From positions 3,938,001 to 4,002,000 of the forward strand of contig NZ_CP146232.1 in assembly GCF_037040815.1 (NCBI RefSeq): DNA of 64,000 bases, given 5' to 3'. Under the pieces are notes generated by a model. That model was given only the letters and a program-made list of their open reading frames with translations. It was not told the origin of the DNA and did not search any database. Position numbers and translations under genes: made by a program. Numbering within the stretch: position 1 is the first letter of the stretch; every line of letters starts with the position of its first letter. This DNA comes from Pararoseomonas sp. SCSIO 73927. GTDB lineage: Bacteria; Pseudomonadota; Alphaproteobacteria; Acetobacterales; Acetobacteraceae. Positions 54,957-63,611 of this stretch are shown here, in pieces.

Positions 54957-57900
54957 ATGTCCGGCAGCTTCGTCCATCTCCACGTCCACTCCGCCTACTC
55001 CCTGGCGGAGGGCGCCATCAAGGCCGACAAATTGCCTGGCCTGGCGAGGAAGGCGGGGATGCCCGCCCTGGCGCTGACGGACACGGCCGTGATGTTCGGC
55101 GCCCTGGAGTTCAGCCAGTACGCCGTGAAGGAGGGGGTGCAGCCCATCGTCGGCTGCCAGCTCTGGCTGGCCCGGCAGAAGGAGCCGGAGCGGCCGGAGG
55201 CCGCGCGCCTGCCGCCCGACCCGGTGGTGGCGCTGGCGATGGACAGGCCGGGGCTGGAGAACCTTCAGCGCCTCTCCTCCCTCGGCTGGCTGGGGGAGGA
55301 CCCCTCGGGCAAGCCCGCCATCTCCCTGGACCAGTTGCAGGCCAACGCGTCCGGCATCTTCCTGCTGACGGGCGGCACTCTGGGCCCGCTCGGCCGGCTC
55401 CTGGCCGAGGGCCGCCGCGCCCAGGCCGAAGCGCTGCTGGCGGCGCTGCGCGAGGCCTATGGCGACAACCTGGCGGTCGAGCTGACCCGCCACGGCACTG
55501 AGCGGGACCGGGCGGTGGAGCCGGGGCTGCTGGCCATCGCCGATGCCGCCGCCCTGCCGATCGTCGCGGCCAATGACGTGTACTTTAAGGACGCCGCCGG
55601 GCACGAGGCGCACGACGCCCTGCTCTGCATCGCCGAGAGCCGCACGCTGGCCGAGCCGGATCGCCGCCGCCTGACGCCCGAGCACTGGTTCAAGCCGCCC
55701 GCCGCCATGCGGGAACTGTTCAAGGACCTGCCGGAGGCCTGCGACAACACCCTGGCCATCGCCCGCAAATGCGCCGTGATGGCGGAGACGAAGAAGCCGG
55801 AGCTCCCCATCAGCCGCAAGGTGCAGGAAGGGCTGACCGAGGCCGACATCGTGCAGGACATGGCCCGCAAGGGGCTGGACAAGCGCCTGGACGCCCAGGG
55901 GACGCCCGAGGAGGCCCGGCCCGCCTACCGCGAGCGGCTGGATTTCGAGCTCGGCATCATCGAGAGGATGGGCTTCTCCGGCTACTTCCTGATCGTGGCG
56001 GACTTCATCCAGTGGGCGAAGGCGCACGACATCCCCGTGGGCCCCGGCCGCGGATCGGGCGCCGGGTCGGTGGCCGCCTGGGCGCTGACCATCACCGACC
56101 TCGACCCCATGCGCTTCGGCCTGCTGTTCGAGCGCTTCCTGAACCCCGAGCGCGTCTCGATGCCGGATTTCGACATCGACTTCTGCCAGGACCGGCGCGA
56201 GGAGGTGATCGAGTACGTCCGGCAGGAGTACGGGCCGGAGCAGGTGGGCCAGATCATCACCTTCGGCCGCCTGCAGGCGAAGGCGGTGGTGCGCGACGTC
56301 GGCCGCGTGATGGGCATGCCCTTCGGCCAGGTGAACAAGATCGCGGAGCTCATCCCCTTCAACGCCGCCAAGCCGCCCACCCTGCAGGAGGCGCTGGACG
56401 GCGAGCCGCGTCTGCGGGAGATGCGCGAGACGGACGAGAACGTGGACCGCCTGATGGAGACGGCGCTGCAGCTGGAAGGGCTGTACCGCAACGCCTCCAC
56501 CCACGCCGCCGGCGTGGTGATCGGGCGCAGGCCGCTGATCGAGATCGTGCCGCTCTACCGCGACCCGCGCTCCGAGATGCTGGTGACCCAGTACTCCATG
56601 AAGTACGTGGAGAGCGCGTCGCTGGTGAAGTTCGACTTCCTCGGCCTCAAGACCCTTACGGTGATCCAGCGCGCGCTGGACATTCTGAAGGGGCAGGGGG
56701 TGGAGATCGACATCACCACCATCCCGCTGGACGACGCCCGATCCTACGAGATGCTCGCGAAGGGCGACGCGGCCGGCGTGTTCCAGTTCGAGAGCCAGGG
56801 CATGCGGGACGTCCTCCGCATGATGCGGCCGGACCGGTTCGAGGACCTGATCGCGGCGGTGTCGCTGTATCGCCCGGGCCCGATGGCGAACATCCCCGCC
56901 TACTGCGCCCGCAAGCACGGCCAGGCCTGGGAGCCGGTGCACCCGGCCATGCGGAGCCTGGTGGAGGAGACCTACGGCATCCTGGTCTACCAGGAGCAGG
57001 TGATGCAGATCAGCCAGGAGCTGGCGGGCTACTCGCTCGGCGGCGCCGACCTGCTGCGCCGTGCCATGGGCAAGAAGATCCGCTCCGAGATGGAGGCGCA
57101 GCGCAAGATCTTCACCGAGGGCGCCGTGAAGAACGGCATTCCCCAGGACAAGGCGGGCGAGATCTTCGACCTGATGGAGCGCTTCGCGGAGTACGGCTTC
57201 AACAAGTCGCACGCCGCCGCCTACGCGCTGGTGTCCTACCAGACCGCCTGGCTGAAGGCGAACCACCCGACCGAGTTCCTGGCCGCCATCATGTCGCTCG
57301 ACATGACGAACACGGACAAGCTTGCCTCCCACCTGCAGGAGGCCTCGCGCCTCGCCATCAAGGTGCTGCCGCCGGACGTGAACCGCAGTGATGCCGAGTT
57401 CGCGGTGGAGGTGCAGGAGGACGGCAAGAAGTCCATCCGCTTCGCCCTCGCTGCCGTGAAGCGCGTCGGGCAGGGCGCCATGCAGGACCTCGTGCGCGCG
57501 CGGAAGGAGGGCGGGCCGTTCAAGTCCCTCACGGACTTCGCGGATCGCGTGGACCCGAAGCTGCTGAACAAGATGCAGGTGGAGAACCTGGCCCGCGCCG
57601 GCGCCTTCGAATGCCTGGACCCGAACCGGGCGAAGGTGACGGAGGGGGCGGAAGCCATCATCCGCCGGGCCCAGGCCGCGGCCGAGGACCGGTCCAGCGC
57701 CCAGATCGGCCTCTTCGGCGCGCCCGGCGCCTCCGCCGACATGCCGCCGCTGCGCCTGCGCGACATGCCGGACTGGCCGCAGCTGGAACGGCTGGAGCGC
57801 GAGGCGGAGGCGATCGGTTTCCACCTCTCCGGCCACCCGCTGGACGCCTACAAGGACGCCCTGGCGAAGCTGAAGGTCTGCCCCATCGCCCGCATGACGG

Positions 57901-58406
57901 AGCGCGCCCAGGCCGGCGCCGCGCGGCTGAAGCTCGCCGGCACGGTGATCGGCACGAAGGAGCGCACGACGAAGACCGGCAGCCGCATGGCCTGGATCCG
58001 GATCTCCGACTTCTCCGGCAGCACGGAGGTGACCTGCTTCTCCGAGGTTCTCGGCAAGTGCCGGGACATGCTGACAGAGGGCAACGCCGTGCTCTTCAGC
58101 GCCGAGGTGAAGGTGGACGGGGAGGCGGTTCGGCTCACGGCGATGGACTGCGAGCCGCTGGAGGCGGCCGCGCAGTCCATCCCCGCCTCCCTCCGGATCG
58201 AGTTCGCCTCGATGGAGGTGCTGGACACCCTGCACGGCATCCTGGAGCGGGAAGGGCGGGGCAGGGGGGAGGTGGTGCTCATCCCCCGCACCGGTCCGGG
58301 GCAGGAAGTGGAGCTGGCCCTCCCCGGGCGCTGGAACGTCTCCCCCCGGCTCGCCCAGGCGCTGAAGGTGCTGCCCGGCATCGAGGCGGTGGAGATCGCG
58401 GCCTGA
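54957..58406 (+). CDS. dnaE: DNA polymerase III alpha subunit
   Basis: Replicative polymerase core, 1149 residues. The N-terminal PHP domain begins HLHVHSAYSLAEGA; the palm carries the catalytic aspartates in PDFDIDFC near residue 404, and PGRGSGAGSVAAWAL is a conserved polymerase signature. The helix-hairpin-helix and OB-fold regions (IPVSRMTERAQ-like segment RMTERAQAGAARLKLAGTVIG) follow. The start at 54957 matches the family start MSGSFVHLHVHS; the longer ORF start lies over clpS and is rejected. Confidence 0.97.
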   Translation: MSGSFVHLHVHSAYSLAEGAIKADKLPGLARKAGMPALALTDTAVMFGALEFSQYAVKEGVQPIVGCQLWLARQKEPERPEAARLPPDPVVALAMDRPGLENLQRLSSLGWLGEDPSGKPAISLDQLQANASGIFLLTGGTLGPLGRLLAEGRRAQAEALLAALREAYGDNLAVELTRHGTERDRAVEPGLLAIADAAALPIVAANDVYFKDAAGHEAHDALLCIAESRTLAEPDRRRLTPEHWFKPPAAMRELFKDLPEACDNTLAIARKCAVMAETKKPELPISRKVQEGLTEADIVQDMARKGLDKRLDAQGTPEEARPAYRERLDFELGIIERMGFSGYFLIVADFIQWAKAHDIPVGPGRGSGAGSVAAWALTITDLDPMRFGLLFERFLNPERVSMPDFDIDFCQDRREEVIEYVRQEYGPEQVGQIITFGRLQAKAVVRDVGRVMGMPFGQVNKIAELIPFNAAKPPTLQEALDGEPRLREMRETDENVDRLMETALQLEGLYRNASTHAAGVVIGRRPLIEIVPLYRDPRSEMLVTQYSMKYVESASLVKFDFLGLKTLTVIQRALDILKGQGVEIDITTIPLDDARSYEMLAKGDAAGVFQFESQGMRDVLRMMRPDRFEDLIAAVSLYRPGPMANIPAYCARKHGQAWEPVHPAMRSLVEETYGILVYQEQVMQISQELAGYSLGGADLLRRAMGKKIRSEMEAQRKIFTEGAVKNGIPQDKAGEIFDLMERFAEYGFNKSHAAAYALVSYQTAWLKANHPTEFLAAIMSLDMTNTDKLASHLQEASRLAIKVLPPDVNRSDAEFAVEVQEDGKKSIRFALAAVKRVGQGAMQDLVRARKEGGPFKSLTDFADRVDPKLLNKMQVENLARAGAFECLDPNRAKVTEGAEAIIRRAQAAAEDRSSAQIGLFGAPGASADMPPLRLRDMPDWPQLERLEREAEAIGFHLSGHPLDAYKDALAKLKVCPIARMTERAQAGAARLKLAGTVIGTKERTTKTGSRMAWIRISDFSGSTEVTCFSEVLGKCRDMLTEGNAVLFSAEVKVDGEAVRLTAMDCEPLEAAAQSIPASLRIEFASMEVLDTLHGILEREGRGRGEVVLIPRTGPGQEVELALPGRWNVSPRLAQALKVLPGIEAVEIAA

Positions 58407-58412
58407 GGAGGG

Positions 58413-59240
58413 CTACTTAAGCGGAAAGCCCATCGCCCGCAGCGTCTCCGCCATGGTGTGGCGGCCGCTGAGGGACTCCGGGCCGGCCACGCGCTTCAGC
58501 ATCCGCCCCGTCCAGTCTGCCCGGCCCATGCCGTTCGCCTCGGAGAACCCGGCCAGCACCCGGTCGTAGGCCGCCACGGCCGCCTCCTCGCCCGCGGTGC
58601 CGTAGGTCTCGCGGTGCAGGACCAGGGATTGCGGCAGGCGGGGCTTCACTTCCGCCCGCGCCTCCGTGTCGGGCCAACCGACCGCCAGGCCGAAGGCGGC
58701 GAAGGCCCTGGGCGGCAGGGCCAGCTCCGCCGCCACCTCCGGCGGCCGGTTCCGCAGCGCCCCGACATAGACCCCGCCGAGCCCGATCGACTGCGCCGCG
58801 AGCAGCGCGTTCTGGGAGGCGAGCGCGGCGTCCACCAGCGCGACCATGAAGCTCTCCAGGTAGTCCAGCCCGGCCAGCTGTTGCTGGTGCGCCTGCCCCA
58901 TCCGGTCCAGCCGCGAGAGATCGGCGATCCAGCACAGGAAGAGCGGCGCCTGCCGGATGAAGCCCTGGTTCCCCGCCAGCGTTGCCAGCCGGTCCTTCCA
59001 GGCGGGATCCTCCACCGCCACCACGCTCCAAGTCTGCATGTTGGAGGAGGAGGGGGCGGAGGAGGCGGCGGCCACGATCGTCTCCAGCGCCCCCGGCTCC
59101 AACGGCCGGTCGAGGAAGTTCCGGTAGGAGCGGTGGGCAAGCATCGCCTCGATCATCGGGCTGCTCGGCCCCGGCGGCAGGCCGGGGATGCCGTAACGGA
59201 GATCCGGGGCGGAGAGAGGGGCCTCGGCGGAGTCGGTCAT
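58413..59240 (-). CDS. NADPH-dependent oxidoreductase of the nitroreductase family
   Basis: A 275-residue flavoprotein of the NfsA/FRP type that reduces quinones, nitro compounds or flavins with NADPH using FMN. Visible are MLAHRSYRNFLDRPLEPGALETI (FMN phosphate binding), ASSAPSSSNMQTWSVV, and AAQSIGLGGVYVGALRNRP, and FGLAVGWPD. The C-terminal 90 residues form the extension of the FRP group. It is convergent with dnaE with six bases between stops. Substrate not predictable. Confidence 0.87.
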   Translation of the reverse strand: MTDSAEAPLSAPDLRYGIPGLPPGPSSPMIEAMLAHRSYRNFLDRPLEPGALETIVAAASSAPSSSNMQTWSVVAVEDPAWKDRLATLAGNQGFIRQAPLFLCWIADLSRLDRMGQAHQQQLAGLDYLESFMVALVDAALASQNALLAAQSIGLGGVYVGALRNRPPEVAAELALPPRAFAAFGLAVGWPDTEARAEVKPRLPQSLVLHRETYGTAGEEAAVAAYDRVLAGFSEANGMGRADWTGRMLKRVAGPESLSGRHTMAETLRAMGFPLK

Positions 59241-59386
59241 GGGGGCTTGGTCCTGTCGGCGCGTGTCGCGGCGCAGACTGCCACCGGCCCCCCTTGCGGC
59301 CCACCCATTGGAACCGGCCCCGCCCGCGCCCAACCTCTCCTTTGTTCTGGGTGCCCCGGAGGGGTGCCCGCCACGAGGAGGATCGC

Positions 59387-59944
59387 ATGAGCAGGGACTT
59401 CCTGGACGACCGTCGCCGCGCGCTGGAGGAGGCGTTCTTCGCCCAGCAGAGCGACGAGCTGATCCGCCGCCTCCGCGCGGCCGATCCCGGGAGGCCGGAG
59501 CGCGACCAGCTGGCCGAGGTCTCCGGCCTGCGGGACCCGGCGCTGCTGGACCGGCTCGTCTCGCTCGGCATCGGCAGCGGCACCGTCGCGGCCCTGTCCA
59601 TCGTGCCGCTGGTGGTCGTCGCCTGGGCGGACGGGATGATGGGGGACCGGGAGCGCCGGGCGGTCCTGGACGCCGCCCATGCCGTGGGGCTGGATGCCGG
59701 CAGCGACGGGCAGGCCCTTCTCTCCCGCTGGCTCTCGTCGCCGCCTCCCGCGGAACTGGTTTCTGCCTGGACCGACACCGTCCACGCCCTGGGCACGGAG
59801 GCGCGGGGCGCGCTGCGGCACCGCGTGATGGAGCGCGCGGTGCAACTCGCCGAGGCCAAGGGCGGCCTGCTCGGCCTGCTGGGCGGGATTTCCGCGCCCG
59901 AGAAGGCCGCGCTGGCCCGGCTGGAGGCCGCCCTGGCCTCCTGA
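59387..59944 (+). CDS. TerB-like domain protein of unknown function
   Basis: A 185-residue, mostly helical, cytoplasmic protein. The central segment VVVAWADGMMGDRERRAVLDAAHAVGL has the acidic-helix pattern of TerB/tellurite-resistance-like domains (AWADG then an E/R-rich helix). The C-terminal AVQLAEAKGGLLGLLGGISAPEKAAL also fits. The ribosome site GAGGAG is clear. It lies alone between a divergent nitroreductase and rpsB, with a structured 200-base gap behind it. The TerB call is a pattern match. Confidence 0.6.
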   Translation: MSRDFLDDRRRALEEAFFAQQSDELIRRLRAADPGRPERDQLAEVSGLRDPALLDRLVSLGIGSGTVAALSIVPLVVVAWADGMMGDRERRAVLDAAHAVGLDAGSDGQALLSRWLSSPPPAELVSAWTDTVHALGTEARGALRHRVMERAVQLAEAKGGLLGLLGGISAPEKAALARLEAALAS

Positions 59945-59959
59945 ACCACTTGCCCGGCC

Positions 59960-60087
59960 GCGCGCCGCGTGCGATATGCGGCCCCGCCGGGCGAGGGACC
60001 TCCCACGCCCGGCAAATCCGCACGCGGCGCGCCCTTCCGAGATAAGCGGCAGGGTCCGGTCCCCCGGGTTTTCCGAAGGAAAATCCC
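59960..60087 (+). promoter_or_regulatory. Structured leader upstream of rpsB
   Basis: A perfect 14-bp long-range stem (59960-59973 with 60019-60032) encloses a second perfect 8-bp stem (59986-59993 with 60006-60013) that itself tops into GGGA/TCCC. A further hairpin GGGTTTTCC-GAA-GGAAAATCCC with one bulge lies at 60066-60087, then a GGAAGGAAGGA ribosome site. The arrangement suggests a ribosomal-protein leader controlling rpsB-tsf. It could also end the upstream TerB-like transcript, though no T-tract follows. Confidence 0.5.
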
Positions 60088-60144
60088 GAGGGCACAGCAC
60101 CGCGGAGGCCCAACCGGATCATATCGGAAGGAAGGACACGCCCG

Positions 60145-61068
60145 ATGGCGATGCCTGAGGTTACCCTGCGCGGCCTGCTCGAGGCCGGCGTCCACTTCGG
60201 CCACCACACCCGCCGGTGGAACCCGAAGATGGCCCCCTACATCTTCGGCGTGCGCAACCAGGTGCACATCCTGGACCTGCAGCAGACCGTGCCGCTGATG
60301 GACCGCGCGCTCCGCACCGTGCGCGACGTGGTGGCCGGCGGCGGCCGCGTGCTCTTCGTCGGCACGAAGAAGGCGGCGGCGGACTACGTGGCCGAGGCGG
60401 CGACCCGCTGCGGCCAGTACTACGTGAACCACCGCTGGCTGGGCGGCATGCTCACCAACTGGAAGACCATCACCGGCTCCATCAAGCGCCTGAAGCAGAT
60501 GGACGAGCAGCTGGCCGGCAACACCACGGGTCTCACCAAGAAGGAGATCCTGATGCTGACCCGCGAGCGCGAGAAGCTGGACCGGGCGCTGGGCGGCATC
60601 CGCGAGATGGGCGGCCTGCCGGACGTGATCTTCGTGATCGACACGATTAAGGAGAAGCTGGCGATCGAGGAGGCCAACAAGCTCGGCATCCCCGTCATTG
60701 CCGTCTGCGACTCCAACGCGGATCCCTCCGGCGTGGCCTTCCCGATCCCGGGCAATGACGACGCCATCCGCGCCATCAACCTGTACTGCGACATGATGGC
60801 CGCGGCCGTGTTCGACGGCATCTCCGCCGAGCTCTCCGCCTCCGGCATGGATGTCGGCGCCCAGGCCGACCTCCCCTCCGAGGTGCTTCCGGACGAGGAC
60901 GGCCTGCCGGGCGCCGGCGCCATCCCCGAGGCCCTCGGCGGTGCCGAGCTGGCCGATGCCCCGGCTCTCGAGGGCGCCGTGCAGTCCAGCCCCACCTCGG
61001 GCATGGGCGCGGGCGAGATGGAGACGATGGTCCAGGCCAACCGCGACGACGGCAACAACGCCGGCTGA
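60145..61068 (+). CDS. rpsB: 30S ribosomal protein S2, with extended C terminus
   Basis: Small-subunit ribosomal protein S2, 307 residues. The core ([79 protein letters not shown]) ends near residue 230. The last 75 residues form an acidic, Gly/Ala-rich tail ([21 protein letters not shown]) that is longer than in most S2. GGAAGGAAGGA lies eight bases before the ATG. It is followed by tsf. Confidence 0.97.
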   Translation: MAMPEVTLRGLLEAGVHFGHHTRRWNPKMAPYIFGVRNQVHILDLQQTVPLMDRALRTVRDVVAGGGRVLFVGTKKAAADYVAEAATRCGQYYVNHRWLGGMLTNWKTITGSIKRLKQMDEQLAGNTTGLTKKEILMLTREREKLDRALGGIREMGGLPDVIFVIDTIKEKLAIEEANKLGIPVIAVCDSNADPSGVAFPIPGNDDAIRAINLYCDMMAAAVFDGISAELSASGMDVGAQADLPSEVLPDEDGLPGAGAIPEALGGAELADAPALEGAVQSSPTSGMGAGEMETMVQANRDDGNNAG

Positions 61069-61082
61069 TCGCCCGCGGGCCG

Positions 61083-61148
61083 GGGCGGGGCTTCCCGCCC
61101 GGGCTCGCAATGACATGAACGCGCCGGGGTGGCCTTGCTGCCCCGGCG
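61083..61148 (+). promoter_or_regulatory. Two hairpins in the rpsB-tsf spacer
   Basis: GGGCGGG/CCCGCCC with a GCTT loop (61083-61100) and CGCCGGGG/CCCCGGCG with an 11-base loop (61122-61148). Neither is followed by a T-run, so they look like attenuation or RNA-processing structures rather than full terminators. Confidence 0.4.
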
Positions 61149-61224
61149 TGTCGCATACAGCGGCGGCACGAATCGCCCGGGGCCAGCCCTGGGTCACGCC
61201 GCCCCAAGGACGGGAAGACGAGAG

Positions 61225-62139
61225 ATGGCCGAGATCACGGCAGCCATGGTCCGCGACCTGCGCGAGAAGACCGGCGCGGGCATGATGGATGTCAAGAAGG
61301 CCCTGGTGGAGAGCAACGGCGACGCGGAGGCCGCGATCGACTGGCTGCGCAAGAAGGGCCTGTCCGCCGCCGCCAAGAAGTCCGGCCGCGTGGCCGCCGA
61401 GGGGCTGATCGGCGTCGTCGCCGCCGGCACGAAGGCCGCCATGGTCGAGGTGAACGCCGAGACCGACTTCGTGGCCCGCAACGAGCAGTTCCAGGGCCTG
61501 GTCGAGACGGTGGCCAAGGTCGCCCTCGAGGTCGGCGAGGACGTGGAGGCCATCAAGGCCGCCCCGTACCCCGGCGCCGGCCACACGGTGGCCGACGAGG
61601 TCACCCGCCTGATCGCGACCATCGGCGAGAACATGTCGATCCGGCGCGCCAAGGTGCTGTCGGTCTCCTCCGGCGCCGTCGCCACCTATGTCCACTCCGC
61701 CGTGAAGCCGGGCCTGGGCAAGATCGGCGTGCTCGCCGCCCTCGAGGCCCCGGACGGCGGCGATGCGGTGCTGATGCTCGGCCGCCAGATCGGCATGCAC
61801 GTCGCCGCCGCCCGTCCGGAGGCACTCGACATCTCCGTGGTGGACAGCTCCGCCCTGGACCGCGAGCGCGCGGTGCTGACCGAGCAGGCCCAGGCCTCCG
61901 GCAAGCCCCCCGCGGTCATCGAGAAGATGGTCGAGGGCCGGATCCGCAAGTACTACGAGGAGGTGGTGCTGCTGGAGCAGGTCTGGGTGCATGACGGCGA
62001 GAGCCGCGTGAAGGCCGTGGTCCAGAAGGCCGGCGCGGAGCTGAAGGGCTTCGCGCGCTTCCAGCTCGGCGAGGGTATCGAGAAGGAGGCCTCGGACTTC
62101 GCCGCCGAGGTGGCCGCCGCCGCGGGCACGGCGGGCTGA
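61225..62139 (+). CDS. tsf: Elongation factor Ts
   Basis: Guanine nucleotide exchange factor for EF-Tu. The 304 residues start [27 protein letters not shown] with the EF-Tu-contacting [10 protein letters not shown] near residue 80. GGAAGACGAGAG provides a weak ribosome site; the ATG at 61225 is the family start and the upstream in-frame ATG is rejected. It follows rpsB by 156 bases. Confidence 0.97.
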   Translation: MAEITAAMVRDLREKTGAGMMDVKKALVESNGDAEAAIDWLRKKGLSAAAKKSGRVAAEGLIGVVAAGTKAAMVEVNAETDFVARNEQFQGLVETVAKVALEVGEDVEAIKAAPYPGAGHTVADEVTRLIATIGENMSIRRAKVLSVSSGAVATYVHSAVKPGLGKIGVLAALEAPDGGDAVLMLGRQIGMHVAAARPEALDISVVDSSALDRERAVLTEQAQASGKPPAVIEKMVEGRIRKYYEEVVLLEQVWVHDGESRVKAVVQKAGAELKGFARFQLGEGIEKEASDFAAEVAAAAGTAG

Positions 62140-62143
62140 CCGG

Positions 62144-62218
62144 CCGGCCGGGCCCCGTGCCCGGCCGGTTGCCCCGGCCCGCCGGGGCTTCCTTCGCCGG
62201 GCGCTCTCTCGCCCGGCG
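62144..62218 (+). promoter_or_regulatory. Three consecutive perfect hairpins between tsf and pyrH
   Basis: CCGGCCGGGC/GCCCGGCCGG (62144-62168), GCCCCGG/CCGGGGC (62171-62188) and CGCCGGGCG/CGCCCGGCG (62195-62218), with loops of 5, 4 and 6 bases. The second is followed by TTCCTTC, the only hint of a T-tract. They probably weaken read-through from rpsB-tsf into pyrH. Confidence 0.5.
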
Positions 62219-62295
62219 ATCGCCTGCCGGTCCGGTGCTTGCCGCGGCCGGCGGCGCCTTCTAATTTCGCCAGCCGCCCGGGACCGCAGAGAAGA

Positions 62296-63015
62296 ATGAC
62301 CTCCCCTCGCTATAAGCGCGTCCTGCTGAAGGTTTCCGGGGAGGCCCTGATGGGCTCCGGCCAGTACGGGCTGGACAGCACGACCGTGAACGCGATCGCC
62401 GAGGACATCGCGGCCGTCACCCGGCTGGGGATCGAGGTCGGGCTCGTGATCGGCGGGGGCAACATCTTCCGCGGCGTCTCGGGCGCCGCTGCCGGGATGG
62501 ATCGCGCCCAGGCCGACGGCATGGGCATGCTCGCCACCGTCATCAACGCCCTGGCGATGCAGAACGCGCTGGAGAAGGCGGGCGTGCCGACCCGCGTGCA
62601 GTCCGCCATTCCCATGGCCAGCCTCTGCGAGCCCTTCATCCGTCGTCGCGCCGTGCGGCACATGGAGAAGGGGCGGGCGGTGATCTTCGCCGCCGGCACG
62701 GGCAACCCCTTCTTCACCACCGACACCGCGGCGGCCCTGCGGGCCGCCGAGATGGGCTGCGACGCCCTGCTGAAGGGCACGCAGGTGGACGGCGTCTACA
62801 CCGCCGACCCCCGCAAGAACCCGGAGGCGGAGCGCTACGAGGTGCTGACCTACCTGGACATGCTCTCGCGCGACCTGGCGGTGATGGATGCTGCCGCAAT
62901 TTCGCTCGCCCGCGAGAACAAGCTGCCGATCATCGTCTTCAACATCCACGAACCCGGTGCCTTCACCGCCGTCATGAAGGGCGAGGGCAAGTTCACGACG
63001 GTTCACGAGAGCTGA
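62296..63015 (+). CDS. pyrH: UMP kinase
   Basis: Phosphorylates UMP to UDP at a key point of pyrimidine nucleotide synthesis. The 239 residues show KVSGEALMG (nucleotide binding), [21 protein letters not shown], and [17 protein letters not shown]. The amino-acid-kinase fold gives a hexamer. ATG at 62296 matches the family start [18 protein letters not shown]; the earlier in-frame ATG adds an unlike leader. It is followed ten bases later by frr. Confidence 0.97.
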   Translation: MTSPRYKRVLLKVSGEALMGSGQYGLDSTTVNAIAEDIAAVTRLGIEVGLVIGGGNIFRGVSGAAAGMDRAQADGMGMLATVINALAMQNALEKAGVPTRVQSAIPMASLCEPFIRRRAVRHMEKGRAVIFAAGTGNPFFTTDTAAALRAAEMGCDALLKGTQVDGVYTADPRKNPEAERYEVLTYLDMLSRDLAVMDAAAISLARENKLPIIVFNIHEPGAFTAVMKGEGKFTTVHES

Positions 63016-63025
63016 GGGACACGCC

Positions 63026-63598
63026 ATGGCCGCCCCGCCGAACTTCCCCGACCTGCGCAAGGACCTGGTGCGCCGCATGGACGGTGCGATGGAGACCCTG
63101 AAGAAGGAGTTCTCCGGCCTGCGCACCGGGCGCGCCAGCCCGGCCCTGCTGGAGCCGATCCGGGTGGAGGCCTACGGCACGAACCAGCCGCTGAACCAAG
63201 TGGCCGGCATCTCCGTCGCCGGCCCCGGGCTGCTCTCCGTGCAGGTCTTCGACCGCTCCATCACCAAGCAGGTGGAGGTGGCCATCCGCGACGCCAATCT
63301 CGGGCTGAACCCCCAGGCCGAGGGACAGGTGATCCGCGTGCCCCTGCCGCCGCTGACGCAGGAGCGCCGCAACGACCTCGCCAAGCAGGCCGCCCGCTAC
63401 TCCGAGGCTTCGAAGGTCTCCGTCCGCGGCGTGCGCCGCGACGGGATGGAGACGATCAAGGGCTGGGAAACCAAGTCCGAGATCTCCAAGGACGACGCCA
63501 AGCGCTGGTCCGACGACGTGCAGAAGCTGACGGACGAGTACGTCAAGAAGGTGGACGCGGCGCTGTCCGAGAAGGAAAAGGACATCAAGGCCGTCTGA
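63026..63598 (+). CDS. frr: Ribosome recycling factor
   Basis: Splits post-termination ribosomes with EF-G. The 190 residues, slightly longer than E. coli's 185, include MDGAMETLKKEFSGLRTGRASPALLEPI, QVFDRSITKQVEVAIRDANLGLNPQAEGQVIRVPLPPLT and RRDGMETIK. Two long helices and a small beta domain are expected. It lies in the conserved pyrH-frr-uppS order. Confidence 0.97.
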   Translation: MAAPPNFPDLRKDLVRRMDGAMETLKKEFSGLRTGRASPALLEPIRVEAYGTNQPLNQVAGISVAGPGLLSVQVFDRSITKQVEVAIRDANLGLNPQAEGQVIRVPLPPLTQERRNDLAKQAARYSEASKVSVRGVRRDGMETIKGWETKSEISKDDAKRWSDDVQKLTDEYVKKVDAALSEKEKDIKAV

Positions 63599-63611
63599 GC
63601 CGTCCACCTCC

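Noticed and set aside
54744..58235. 1163-codon open frame on the minus strand opposite dnaE
   Set aside because: A shadow frame of the codon-biased dnaE gene; its translation is His/Leu/Arg/Gly-rich with no family motif.
58417..63126. 1569-codon open frame on the minus strand opposite the rpsB-frr block
   Set aside because: It crosses several well-identified genes on the other strand and shows only the low-complexity composition of GC-rich shadow frames.
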